64,000 nucleotides of DNA from Desulfonatronovibrio hydrogenovorans DSM 9292 (GTDB lineage: Bacteria > Desulfobacterota > Desulfovibrionia > Desulfovibrionales > Desulfonatronovibrionaceae). Location: contig NZ_JMKT01000009.1 in the NCBI RefSeq assembly GCF_000686525.1, forward strand, positions 62,001 to 126,000, in the 5' to 3' direction. The notes under the pieces were generated by a model that did no database searches, was not told the DNA's origin, and saw only the letters and a list, made by a program, of their open reading frames with translations. Both the position numbers and the translations under genes were made by a program. Shown here piece by piece: positions 16,758 through 23,721 of this stretch; position 1 is the stretch's first letter, and each line of letters opens with the position of its first letter.

Positions 16758-17371
16758 GCAGGCCCGATTACAAGGCAATACTGACCGCCCTGCTGCCCCC
16801 GGGAACAGCTTTGGCCGGAAGGCGGGACAGCGTACTGCAAAGGCTCCTGGATGGCTTGTCCAGGGAACTGGAGCGAGTGGACAGCCGCTCCAGGACCATG
16901 CTGGGCGAGGCAGATCCGCGCCGGGCCAGAGAGCTTTTCGGAGAATGGGAGTCCAGTTTTGGGCTGCCCGACGACTGCGCCCCGGATGAGCAGACAATGA
17001 CTGAGCGGCGCCAGGCTTTGCTTGGCCGGATCGTAAGCCGGGGGGGGATGCGCCCCCAGGACTACAAAGATCTGGCTGCAGGGCTGGGTTATGACGGGGT
17101 GGAGATTATTGAGCACCGCGAGGCTGTCATCGGATGGTACGACGGCCCCGGGCATGCAGGCGCGGAAATCGGCGACGCGCTGAACGGCGAGGAGTGGAAC
17201 CATGCCTGGGATGCCCTGATCCCCGAGGGTGTTGTGCGGCAGTCGGTTATTTCCGAGGCCGAGATCGGGGACGCGCTGCGCTCATGGGGGGACGATCTCA
17301 TAGAATGCGTTCTGCATAAGGCAGCCCCGTCATGGGGATATTTAAATGTTGCATATATCGAGGAGGATTAA
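16748..17371 (+). CDS. Tail protein, Mu gp48 / DUF2313-like
   Basis: A 207-residue baseplate-fibre connector of the DUF2313 (YmfQ-like) family. Visible traits are the N-terminal LLPPGTALAGRRDSVLQRLL, the LFGEWESSFGLPDDCAPD segment near residue 60, and RRQALLGRIVSRGGMRPQDY near residue 85. The C-terminal part resembles the YHMxxP-type beta-region. It is the last recognisable Mu-order gene before the fibre/retroelement region. Confidence 0.9.
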   Translation: MAVGRPDYKAILTALLPPGTALAGRRDSVLQRLLDGLSRELERVDSRSRTMLGEADPRRARELFGEWESSFGLPDDCAPDEQTMTERRQALLGRIVSRGGMRPQDYKDLAAGLGYDGVEIIEHREAVIGWYDGPGHAGAEIGDALNGEEWNHAWDALIPEGVVRQSVISEAEIGDALRSWGDDLIECVLHKAAPSWGYLNVAYIEED

Positions 17372-17641
17372 ATGGAAAAGATCGGCGCATACACTGACAG
17401 GGTAACGCCAGAGGATGGATGGCGCGAGGGAGATCCGGCCGCTAACGTCCGGGCAACACCTTTGCTGGCCGAGTATTTCAACATGCTGCAGCGTGAGCTT
17501 ATTAATGTGCTCGCTGATGCAGATTTGGTCCCGGCAATTGGAGAGGAAGATCAGCTCGCGCAGGCTATTAATGTGATTGCTGCCCGCAGGGCTGTGGGCA
17601 TGGTTGAGGGAATACCGGTAATTGCAGTTGAGGAGGAATAA
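17372..17641 (+). CDS. Tail-fibre N-terminal-like small protein
   Basis: An 89-residue protein. Its middle (WREGDPAANVRATPLLAEYF followed by a helix MLQRELINVLADADL) resembles the attachment domain at the N-terminus of Mu-type tail fibres, where a GDP..GV.AT segment precedes a Leu-rich helix. The rest of a fibre is missing, so this looks like a fibre base cut down to its attachment domain, now followed by the retroelement target gene. It follows gp48 directly. Confidence 0.55.
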   Translation: MEKIGAYTDRVTPEDGWREGDPAANVRATPLLAEYFNMLQRELINVLADADLVPAIGEEDQLAQAINVIAARRAVGMVEGIPVIAVEEE

Positions 17642-17986
17642 ATGAGAGGAATCCCTGAGGTTTTAAAAACAAAGGCTGACTATGAACGAGCGCGAGCCCT
17701 TTTTTTGTCGGGCGACCTGCCGGAGCGTGACAAGCAGCGGGCCAAAAGGCACTGGCAGTCCCTGCTATACAGGTGGGCATGGTCTTTTGACAAAGAGATT
17801 GAATCTGAAGAGCAGGCAGATTCGGGCGATCAGTATCGTGTCGTCAAGGAGCATGATGAAGGGACTGGAGAGCTGGTGCGAATGGTTCAGGAGGTGCGAC
17901 TGGAAGATCCTCAGTCTCGGATTTTCAGGCTTGGATTCACTGTTCAGGAAGTTGAGGCTGCAATCTTGGAAATGGAGGGTGAATAA
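17642..17986 (+). CDS. Hypothetical protein before the retroelement target
   Basis: A 114-residue protein, rich in Arg, Glu and Gln, with a WQSLLYRWAWSFDKE segment near residue 39. It has no family that could be recognised. It lies between the fibre-base-like gene and the diversified target, overlapping the target start (TAATG), so it is likely co-translated. A role as fibre chaperone or adaptor for the target protein is inference from position. Confidence 0.65.
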   Translation: MRGIPEVLKTKADYERARALFLSGDLPERDKQRAKRHWQSLLYRWAWSFDKEIESEEQADSGDQYRVVKEHDEGTGELVRMVQEVRLEDPQSRIFRLGFTVQEVEAAILEMEGE

Positions 17987-18981
17987 TGTCAAAAGTGTAC
18001 GCTATTCCAGCAACTGGTGCTGGTCATATAGAGCTGATGGGCCGGGTCAAAAAGGGAGCGGGCAGCACCCTGGATATCCCTGAGGGCCTGGTTAATATTG
18101 GCGGGAATGGCAAGGGCTTTATTTTGCAGGCTCAGAATGGATTTGATCCTTTGGCGCACGATGACGGCAGTGTTGTTTCGCTGGAAGTCGGGGACGACAT
18201 CTATGTCTATGCTGTTTGGCCGGATGACGATGGGCCAATTTGCCAGCTAAAAACCTCCAGGAATACGACCTGGCCAGGTGGATATAACGCTGACAACAGC
18301 CGTCGCCTGGCTGGCTTTCATTATGGCCGATACAGGCTGCTGGAGCACAGGTATCAGGCAGGAGAGGCCGCCCAGGAGGGCATTATCCCCAACAGCGTCT
18401 GGGATCTCCTTCACCGGCCAAAATGTGAGCCGACCGGCATGGTGGAGATCATCGAGGGCTCGGTCTGGATGGACATCTACCTGAACAGCGTAGATGGTGC
18501 CTCTTGGCCCGAGACTAAGGGCGAATCTAAAATCAATGCTCAGCCGGTGAACTGCAACGATGTGGCCAGGTGGGATTTTTTCAGGCTGGCCAGGAATGCC
18601 GGGAAGCGGTTGCCGACGCTTGGCGAGATGTACATTGCAGCATACGGCGTTCCCCAGGGAGCCACTGGAGCCGGTGGCCGGGTGAATACGGGCGTCCATA
18701 CAGATTATGGGTTTGATTGTGTGTCTTGCCTGGGCCTTGACCAGCCCAGTGGAAACTTGTGGCAATTCCTTGATGATGGCGCAGACGATCAGGGGAGCTA
18801 CCAGGGAGCCAATCAGGGGCAAGACAGCGCGCACAATCATGGTCAAGCCAGAATGCGCCACTCGATTTTCGGCGGCTATTGGACGAACTCGTCCGAGGCC
18901 GGAGCCCGTTGCGCGACCAACTCTCTCCCGTGGAATCAGGGTGGCGGCTACGGCTTTCGTGGCGCCTGCGATTCCCTGTAA
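17986..18981 (+). CDS. DGR target protein, receptor-binding (C-type-lectin/FGE-like C-terminus)
   Basis: The 331-residue protein is the substrate of the retroelement. Its N-terminal half is beta-rich with a segment (YNADNSRRLAGFHYGRYR) near residue 101 that recurs in DGR targets. Residues about 195-331 form an FGE-sulfatase/C-type-lectin-like domain: WDFFRLARNAGKRLPTLGE near residue 200, SGNLWQFLDDGA near residue 254, and the terminal GGYWTNSSEAGARC ... GFRGACDS. The variable repeat encodes residues about 292-328. Residues that differ from the template are 294, 298, 310, 311, 313, 314, 319, 321 and 322. Position after baseplate and fibre-base genes makes it the tail-tip adhesin, by analogy with Mtd of Bordetella phage. 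Confidence 0.92.
   Translation: MSKVYAIPATGAGHIELMGRVKKGAGSTLDIPEGLVNIGGNGKGFILQAQNGFDPLAHDDGSVVSLEVGDDIYVYAVWPDDDGPICQLKTSRNTTWPGGYNADNSRRLAGFHYGRYRLLEHRYQAGEAAQEGIIPNSVWDLLHRPKCEPTGMVEIIEGSVWMDIYLNSVDGASWPETKGESKINAQPVNCNDVARWDFFRLARNAGKRLPTLGEMYIAAYGVPQGATGAGGRVNTGVHTDYGFDCVSCLGLDQPSGNLWQFLDDGADDQGSYQGANQGQDSAHNHGQARMRHSIFGGYWTNSSEAGARCATNSLPWNQGGGYGFRGACDSL
18856..18971 (+). repeat. DGR variable repeat (VR)
   Basis: 116 bp at the 3' end of the target gene align without gaps to the template repeat at 19376-19491. Thirteen positions differ and all are adenines in the template: 6 now read G, 4 now read T and 3 now read C or equivalent non-A bases across the set. The last 22 bp (18950-18971) are unchanged and GC-rich, as expected for the initiation-of-mutagenic-homing region. 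Homology stops abruptly after 18971. Confidence 0.95.
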
Positions 18982-19008
18982 ATCTGAAATCTGGAATCTG
19001 AAAATCTG
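18981..19008 (+). repeat. Four AATCTG direct repeats between VR and avd
   Basis: AATCTG occurs at 18981, 18988, 18995 and 19003, a spacing of 7, 7 and 8 bp, filling the whole gap between the target stop and the avd start. No coding role is possible. Its place directly after VR suggests a cis element for homing, but this is inference. Confidence 0.6.
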
Positions 19009-19020
19009 ATGCAGAATTTT
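19001..19020 (+). other. Imperfect hairpin around the avd start codon
   Basis: AAAATCTG pairs with CAGAATTTT (one bulged A), giving an eight-pair stem with the ATG of avd as its loop. Some DGRs need a hairpin or cruciform just after VR for efficient homing; this one lies 29 bp after VR and could also limit avd translation. It is weak in GC content. Confidence 0.35.
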
Positions 19021-19368
19021 ACGCTTTATCAAAAGATTGACGACATGAGCAACTATCTGTTTCCGGTGGTGGAAAGGTTTCCAAAATCAGAAAAGTTTGC
19101 CCTTTGCACTCAGATAAAAAATTGTGTCCATACAATGATCATGAATGTGATCAGGATGCAGAAGATTCACCCCAAGAACATCAGGGAAAAGCTGAGGTGG
19201 GCAAGGGAAACTGACTGCCGCCTGGAGATGCTTCAGCACTTCATTCGGCACGCCCATTCTCGACGCTACCTGAGCAATAAGAGGCTCAGGTTAATTACGG
19301 AAAAACTGGTTGAATTGGGCCGCATAATCGGCGGCCTGATCCGGCGGTTTTCAGGGGCGCATTCATAA
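19009..19368 (+). CDS. avd: DGR accessory variability determinant (Avd-like)
   Basis: Avd forms a basic five-protomer barrel of four-helix bundles that binds the reverse transcriptase and the template RNA. The 119-residue product is all-helical with a net positive charge. It carries the typical LYQKIDDMSNYLFPVVERFP opening and FALCTQIKNCVHTMI helix, and ends with LVELGRIIGGLIRRF, which resembles the C-terminal helix of Bordetella Avd. It lies between target and template repeat, the standard place. The ATG lacks a clear ribosome-binding site and sits in a hairpin loop. Confidence 0.88.
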   Translation: MQNFTLYQKIDDMSNYLFPVVERFPKSEKFALCTQIKNCVHTMIMNVIRMQKIHPKNIREKLRWARETDCRLEMLQHFIRHAHSRRYLSNKRLRLITEKLVELGRIIGGLIRRFSGAHS

Positions 19369-19658
19369 ACATTACCGCCACTCGAATTTCGGCGGCAATT
19401 GGACGAACTCGTCCGAGGCCGGAGCCCGTTGCACGAACAACAATCAACCGTGGAATCAGAATGGCAACAACGGCTTTCGTGGCGCCTGCGAACCCTTTAC
19501 AGGTTCGTTCGACAGGCCAGGGTCATGGCCCTGCCTGCTTGCGATCCTTCTTGGAATCGGGAATGCGTTCCTCTCCACGTTGGAGGAAGATAAACAGACC
19601 CTGGCGGCAAGTAGCCTTATGGCCAACGTGGCCGGGGTCATTATATAAAGGATTTTTC
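19369..19658 (+). ncRNA. Putative DGR template RNA region
   Basis: The interval between avd and the reverse transcriptase has no gene. It holds the template repeat plus a 167-base spacer up to the RT start. In Bordetella phage DGR, RNA spanning the avd 3' end, TR and the spacer upstream of RT is the primer and template for cDNA synthesis. The same layout here supports a functional RNA, though its ends are not visible. Confidence 0.55.
19376..19491 (+). repeat. DGR template repeat (TR)
   Basis: 116 bp identical to VR except at 13 adenines out of 29 in the repeat; none of the other 87 positions differ. Adenines are concentrated in AAY codons, at the positions matching residues 294, 298, 311-313, 319, 321 and 322 of the target. 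Random change at the first two bases of AAY codons cannot create a stop codon. The 3' end (GGCTTTCGTGGCGCCTGCG) has no adenine and is preserved in VR. Confidence 0.95.
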
Positions 19659-20699
19659 ATGCCTAGATCTGTTGGGAGTATTTATGACGAAGTGGCCGAC
19701 TGGGATAATCTCCTCCTGGCTTGGCGTAAGGCCAGAGCTGGGAAGAGATATACTGACGAGGTTCTGAGGTTCTCCAGGAGATGGGAAGAGGGCCTGTTGA
19801 ACATTCACAACCATCTGGTCTGGCAAACCTGGGAGCCTCAGCCGCTCCGGACCTTTTGCGTGTACAGGCCGAAGCTGAGGCTGATCGAGGCGCCCGCCTT
19901 TTCTGACCGGATCGTGCATCATGCTTTGAATAATATCGTTGAGCCTGTTTTTGAGCGGCGATTTGTTTTTGACTCCTATGCCTGCAGGAAGGACAAGGGC
20001 ACTCACAGGGCTGTATCCAGGATTCAAAGGTACCTCAGGGCCGCTCATAAGTTATGGGGACAGGCTTATGTGCTGCAGGCCGATATTAGTAAGTATTTTC
20101 CTTCAATATCTCATTCTACCCTGCTCACCCTCGTTGAAAGGGGCGTTCGAGACAGGAGGGCTTTGAAGCTCTGGGAGAAGATTATCGGGGCATGCCGCCG
20201 GGCTGTCGGCCTGCCTATAGGGGCTCTTACATCCCAGCTTTCAGCCAACATATATTTGGACAAAATGGATCATCATATTAAGGATGATCTTGGAATAAGA
20301 TTCTATGCCCGCTACATGGATGACTGGGTTGTTATCGGCAAGGATAAATCAGACCTCAAAGGCCTGCTCAGATATCTTGAGGACTGGCTGTGGGACAACC
20401 TATCCCTGGGCCTGAACCACAAGAGCCGGGTTTATTCGGCTGTTCAAGGTGTTGACTTTGCGGGCTACAGGGCGTGGAGGACGCACGTCTTGCCACGCAA
20501 GAGGAACGTCCGGGCGGCAAGGCGCAGATTCAAAAAGATGGCTAATCTGTATTCCAGGGGAGCGGTAAGCCTTGAGTCTCTTCGCTCTTCGGTTGCCAGC
20601 TTTATCGGCTACGCTAAGCACTGCCAGACCAAGAGGACCACCGAGAGCATGCTGGACGACCTGAGAGGGGCTGGGGTTGATCTCAATATAGCAGTTTAA
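19659..20699 (+). CDS. DGR reverse transcriptase
   Basis: The error-prone reverse transcriptase copies the template RNA with mutation at adenines. The 346-residue product has the palm motifs in order: LQADISKYFPSI with Asp142 (motif A), the DGR-typical IGALTSQLSANIYL (QG-type motif replaced by the TSQ form), and YARYMDDWVVIG with the catalytic Asp221-Asp222 (motif C). It lacks a maturase or endonuclease domain, as usual for DGRs. The start at 19659 was chosen because AAAGGA lies seven bases upstream. An ATG at 19461 in the same frame lies inside TR and would misplace the start. Confidence 0.95.
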   Translation: MPRSVGSIYDEVADWDNLLLAWRKARAGKRYTDEVLRFSRRWEEGLLNIHNHLVWQTWEPQPLRTFCVYRPKLRLIEAPAFSDRIVHHALNNIVEPVFERRFVFDSYACRKDKGTHRAVSRIQRYLRAAHKLWGQAYVLQADISKYFPSISHSTLLTLVERGVRDRRALKLWEKIIGACRRAVGLPIGALTSQLSANIYLDKMDHHIKDDLGIRFYARYMDDWVVIGKDKSDLKGLLRYLEDWLWDNLSLGLNHKSRVYSAVQGVDFAGYRAWRTHVLPRKRNVRAARRRFKKMANLYSRGAVSLESLRSSVASFIGYAKHCQTKRTTESMLDDLRGAGVDLNIAV

Positions 20700-20898
20700 A
20701 TAGGTCAAACTCGTGCCGCTTTACATTTTCTGGCTCAAATCAAAAAATAAACCGTTATTATACCCTGGCTTAACCAGCCAAGCCGACCTAAAAACGGGTC
20801 TTATTTTTCTCATTATGCCTGCAAGATTTTCTCAAGTTGTGTGCAAACTTATAGTGTGAAAAATGGTCAGGGGGTTGGATATGAGGTTGGATAATAAA
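20700..20898. other. Intergenic: prophage right boundary region
   Basis: No gene was found. A short hairpin-like repeat (GGCTT/AAGCC, about 20768-20788) and a GACC/GGTC pair followed by TTATTTTTC (about 20794-20815) could end late transcription, but the stems are short. The prophage-host junction must lie here or just beyond. The sequence TGTGTGCAAAC then AGTGTGAAAAA near 20840-20862 is a loose repeat that might be part of the phage end. This is not established. Confidence 0.4.
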
Positions 20899-20932
20899 AA
20901 AGGGTTATAGCCTTTATTAGCTATAACCCTTT
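20899..20932 (-). terminator. Terminator of the tRNA unit
   Basis: A 13-bp perfect stem (20899-20911 with 20920-20932) around an eight-base loop is followed, on the - strand, by a run of T. It lies just downstream of tRNA-Glu. Confidence 0.85.
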
Positions 20933-20941
20933 GATTTCTTT

Positions 20942-21019
20942 TGGCGTCCCCACGGGGATTTGAACCCCGGTTACCGGCGTGAAAGGCCGATGTCCTGGAC
21001 CTGGCTAGACGATGGGGAC
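20942..21019 (-). tRNA. tRNA-Glu (anticodon TTC)
   Basis: The 78-base sequence folds as a cloverleaf: acceptor GTCCCCA with TGGGGAC, anticodon loop CTTTCAC giving TTC, and T arm CGGGG-TTCAAAT-CCCCG. The 3' CCA is encoded (20942-20944). The T loop has TTCAAAT, as in standard tRNAs. It resembles bacterial tRNA-Glu throughout. Confidence 0.95.
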
Positions 21020-21032
21020 GCATATTTTTAAC

Positions 21033-21106
21033 TGGCTGGGGGACTAGGATTCGAACCTAGGTTAACGGGGTCAGAGCCCGTCGTCCTGCCGCTAGACGAT
21101 CCCCCA
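21033..21106 (-). tRNA. tRNA-Gln (anticodon CTG)
   Basis: The 74-base sequence has acceptor TGGGGGA with TCCCCCA, anticodon loop CTCTGAC giving CTG, and T arm CTAGG-TTCGAAT-CCTAG, with encoded CCA. It lies 13 bases upstream of tRNA-Glu on the same strand, so the two are one transcription unit. Confidence 0.95.
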
Positions 21107-21163
21107 AATCAGGAAAGTGATTAGTTAGATGCTTGGTCTTGATTTGTCAAGATTTTTTTCAGG

Positions 21164-21769
21164 CTAAATCATAAAAATGAAAAAAGACTGGAAAATTCCA
21201 ATGGCAAAGCCCAGGACTGCGCCCATGATTTCGATGTATCTGAATTCTTTTTTCATGATGGTAAAAAGTATTCGTTCCAGCTTTTCCATGGAAAATTGTT
21301 CCACCTTTTTTTGAACCACTTCTTTGAAGTCCAGGCTCTGTTCCAGCTGATCAGCAATTTTTTCCATTATTTCAGGCAGGTGCTTTTCCATTTCCCTGGA
21401 CATCAGACTTTTCAGGGCACTCAGAACGCTGTTGTTCAGAAGCATGCCCAGGACAGGGTGCAGGGAGTGGGTTTTCCTGGATAGAAATTCCTGGAAGTAC
21501 TCGTCCAGGATCTCTTTGAATCCGTTCCTGAATCCAGGGTTGTTGATGACCTGTTGAATGTCCTGGTGGGATATGAGTTCCTTTTCCACCAGCAGACCCA
21601 GGTTCAAGGCCAGTTCCTTCTGGCGTTTGGGGAAAACTCCCTGGAGCTTCCAGCCCAGGATGGATACAGGCCTTCTGGGGTGGAAAAGCATTTTAACGGC
21701 CAGGTAATTGGTCAGCCAGCCGATGAGGGCGCAGATGAGCGGCGCTATCAGGTATTTTGCGTATTCCAT
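21164..21769 (-). CDS. DUF445 family membrane protein
   Basis: The 201-residue protein has a membrane helix at each end: IAPLICALIGWLTNYLAVKML at residues 8-28 and a C-terminal IMGAVLGFAIGIFQSFFIFM. Between them is a Leu/Glu/Lys-rich helical domain. The N-terminal GWLTNYLAVKMLFHP and GVFPKRQKELA segments are the signature of DUF445. Function is unknown. Its ATG overlaps the end of uvrC by 22 bases, so it is co-transcribed downstream of uvrC. Confidence 0.85.
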   Translation of the reverse strand: MEYAKYLIAPLICALIGWLTNYLAVKMLFHPRRPVSILGWKLQGVFPKRQKELALNLGLLVEKELISHQDIQQVINNPGFRNGFKEILDEYFQEFLSRKTHSLHPVLGMLLNNSVLSALKSLMSREMEKHLPEIMEKIADQLEQSLDFKEVVQKKVEQFSMEKLERILFTIMKKEFRYIEIMGAVLGFAIGIFQSFFIFMI

Positions 21770-23553
21770 TCTTTCAGGGCCTGGGCTGTTCTGGCAGCTG
21801 TTTTAGGTCCAAAACCCGGTACCTTTTCAAGATCTGCCGGGCCTGCTTTCAGGATCAGATCCAGATCCCGGAAGTAATTCCACAATTCTTTTGCCTTATG
21901 GGGGCCGATACCCGGGATGCGTTCCAGGTCGCTTTTTCTGATGTTTCTGCTCCTGGTTTTGCGAAGGCTGCCAATGACAAAGCGGTGGGCTTCATCCCTG
22001 ATTCTCTGCAGGAAAAGGAGTTCCGGGCTGCCCGGTTTAAGGGGCAGGGGGTTTTTCCTGCCGGGAATGTAGACCTGATCGTTTAACTGGCCCTTGCTTC
22101 TGGTGGGACCCTTGGCAATGGCAGCCAGGTTCCATGACCCGTCTGAGGCTGTTAAGGCCTTCTGAACCGCATTCAGCTGTCCAAGACCTCCGTCAATGAG
22201 CAGCAGGTCAGGCCCGGGCAGGCTGGAAGCCTGTCTGCGGACTGTAAATTCCCGTAAAGCCTGGTAGTCATCTCCCTGGGCTGAGCTGGACATGTTGTAT
22301 ATCCTGTAATCTGCTTTAAGGGGCATTCCATTTTCAAAAACCACCAGTCCGACTCTGGTATCCCGGCCAGACTGGTGAGATACATCAACACACTCTATCC
22401 GGCAGGGTTCAGCACCTAGTTTCAGGGCCTCTCCCAGCCTGGGCCGGGATGGGCCTGAGGCCTTGGCAGCAAATAACAGGCAGTTGTGCCTGGCCATTGT
22501 TAACAGGGAGTTCATGGTTTCTCCCCTGGCCCTGGTAATACTGACCCTGGCTCCTCGGTATTCAGACAGGACCTGGGCTATGGATGAGTCTTTGATTTTT
22601 ACAGGCAGGACAATACGTTCAGGGATGAACTTGTCTGGTCCGTAAAACTGGCTGAGAATGCTGACCAGTGCGTTTTCCTTTTCAGTGTGATCCCCAGCCT
22701 CATGTCCGGGCCAAAAGAAGTTCTTGTTGTCCAGCACCTTTCCCTGGCGAACAAATATGACCCCGGTGCACAGACCCTGATCCGTCTCATCCAGTTCGAA
22801 AACATCCATGTCCTGTCCGGCCGGTATAACCATTGACTGGGCCTTGGTGGTCTGTTCAATGGCCCTCAGCTGATCACGCAGCAGGGCGGCCCTTTCAAAA
22901 TCAAGGCTTTCTGCTGCACTGGACATCTCCTGGCTGAGGCTGTCCGTGAGCTCAGCTGACCTGCCGGACAGGAAGAGTTCCACCTGGCTGACCTGGAGGT
23001 GATAATCAGAAGGGTTGATTTCAAGGCAGCAAGGCCCCATGCACCGTTTAATAAAGTATTGAAGGCAGGGCCGGACCCTGTTCCTGAATTTCTTATGGCC
23101 GCACTTTCTGAGCTGAAAAAGCCTGTTGATCACCTTCAAGGTCTGTCTGGCTGCTAAGCCAGATGTAAAAGGACCAAAATAAAGGCTTTTATCCCTGGCT
23201 GCCTTTCTGGTCAATTCCAGGGCCGGATAGTCCTGGGTCTTGTCCAGCTTGAACAGGACATATTGTTTGTCATCCCGAAGGACGATATTGTACCGGGGAC
23301 GGTGTTTTTTGATCAGGCTGGATTCCAGGAGCAGGGCGTCTTTTTCGGTCAGGGTTGAAATGGTATCGATACGCTGGACCCTGGTCAGCATCACCCTGGT
23401 TTTGGGAGACTGACTTTTGCTTTGTCCGAAGTAAGATCCGAGCCTTTTGCGGATGTTCCTGGCCTTGCCCACATAGATGATCCGGTTGCGGTCATCTTTC
23501 ATCATGTAGACGCCCGGGGTCTGTGGAAAATCGGATTGAGTGAAGGTAATCAA
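21748..23553 (-). CDS. uvrC: Excinuclease ABC subunit C
   Basis: UvrC makes both incisions during nucleotide excision repair, with UvrA and UvrB. The 601 residues match the family. Domains in order: GIY-YIG nuclease (residues 12-90; PGVYMMKDDRNRIIYVGKA), a Cys-rich region (RKCGHKKFRNRVRPCLQYF near 150), UVR motif (about 205-240), RNase H-like endonuclease (ECVDVSHQSGRDTRVGLVVFENG near 375), and the C-terminal helix-hairpin-helix pair (IPGIGPHKAKELW and VPGFGPKTAARTA). All parts are intact. Confidence 0.97.
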   Translation of the reverse strand: MITFTQSDFPQTPGVYMMKDDRNRIIYVGKARNIRKRLGSYFGQSKSQSPKTRVMLTRVQRIDTISTLTEKDALLLESSLIKKHRPRYNIVLRDDKQYVLFKLDKTQDYPALELTRKAARDKSLYFGPFTSGLAARQTLKVINRLFQLRKCGHKKFRNRVRPCLQYFIKRCMGPCCLEINPSDYHLQVSQVELFLSGRSAELTDSLSQEMSSAAESLDFERAALLRDQLRAIEQTTKAQSMVIPAGQDMDVFELDETDQGLCTGVIFVRQGKVLDNKNFFWPGHEAGDHTEKENALVSILSQFYGPDKFIPERIVLPVKIKDSSIAQVLSEYRGARVSITRARGETMNSLLTMARHNCLLFAAKASGPSRPRLGEALKLGAEPCRIECVDVSHQSGRDTRVGLVVFENGMPLKADYRIYNMSSSAQGDDYQALREFTVRRQASSLPGPDLLLIDGGLGQLNAVQKALTASDGSWNLAAIAKGPTRSKGQLNDQVYIPGRKNPLPLKPGSPELLFLQRIRDEAHRFVIGSLRKTRSRNIRKSDLERIPGIGPHKAKELWNYFRDLDLILKAGPADLEKVPGFGPKTAARTAQALKEWNTQNT

Positions 23554-23657
23554 TATGGAAAATCAGCAGGTTATGTTGAATCCAGCATGATGATGCCAGT
23601 CAGGCAAAGTTGCTGGTGGAAAACTTATTTCTTTCCAGAAAACCGGCCCAATCAAAA

Positions 23658-23699
23658 TGACACCCAGGCAGGGATCTCAGCTATCCAGCCTGGGTGTCA
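23658..23699 (-). terminator. Terminator after hflC
   Basis: A 12-bp perfect stem (23658-23669 with 23688-23699) lies between hflC and uvrC and is followed on the - strand by ATTTTGATT. It ends the hflK-hflC unit and separates it from uvrC. Confidence 0.75.
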
Positions 23700-23721
23700 G
23701 AAAAGAACAGGGCAGTTAGAA

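Larger units (their letters stand above)
17986..20699 (+). mobile_element. Diversity-generating retroelement cassette
   Basis: Target gene with VR, Avd, template repeat and reverse transcriptase occur in the canonical order on one strand. All parts appear intact: open frames, catalytic residues present, and TR and VR collinear. The difference between TR and VR is limited to adenines, showing at least one past round of mutagenic homing. It replaces the usual fibre genes of Mu-like phages. Confidence 0.95.
1..20840 (+). mobile_element. Mu-like prophage, right (structural) part
   Basis: A run of co-oriented, tightly spaced or overlapping genes follows the Mu late order from terminase large subunit through gp48, then a tail-fibre region replaced by a diversity-generating retroelement. 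The left part (transposase, regulators, lysis genes) is outside the window, so transposition cannot be confirmed. The right end must lie between the reverse transcriptase stop (20699) and the tRNA terminator (about 20899). No terminal repeat could be identified, so the end given is approximate. Base composition is visibly more GC-rich than in the chromosome that follows. Confidence 0.9.

Noticed and set aside
15471-16997. 508-residue open frame on the - strand
   Set aside because: It is antisense to four well-supported baseplate genes, has a Pro/Leu/His-rich shadow composition and no recognisable domain.
18247-19032. 261-residue open frame on the - strand across VR
   Set aside because: Antisense to the DGR target gene; the TR-VR pattern shows the + strand frame is the selected one.
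19461-19658. Reverse transcriptase beginning at the ATG at 19461
   Set aside because: This ATG lies inside the template repeat. The frame is merely open there; the conserved RT sequence and a ribosome-binding site point to 19659.
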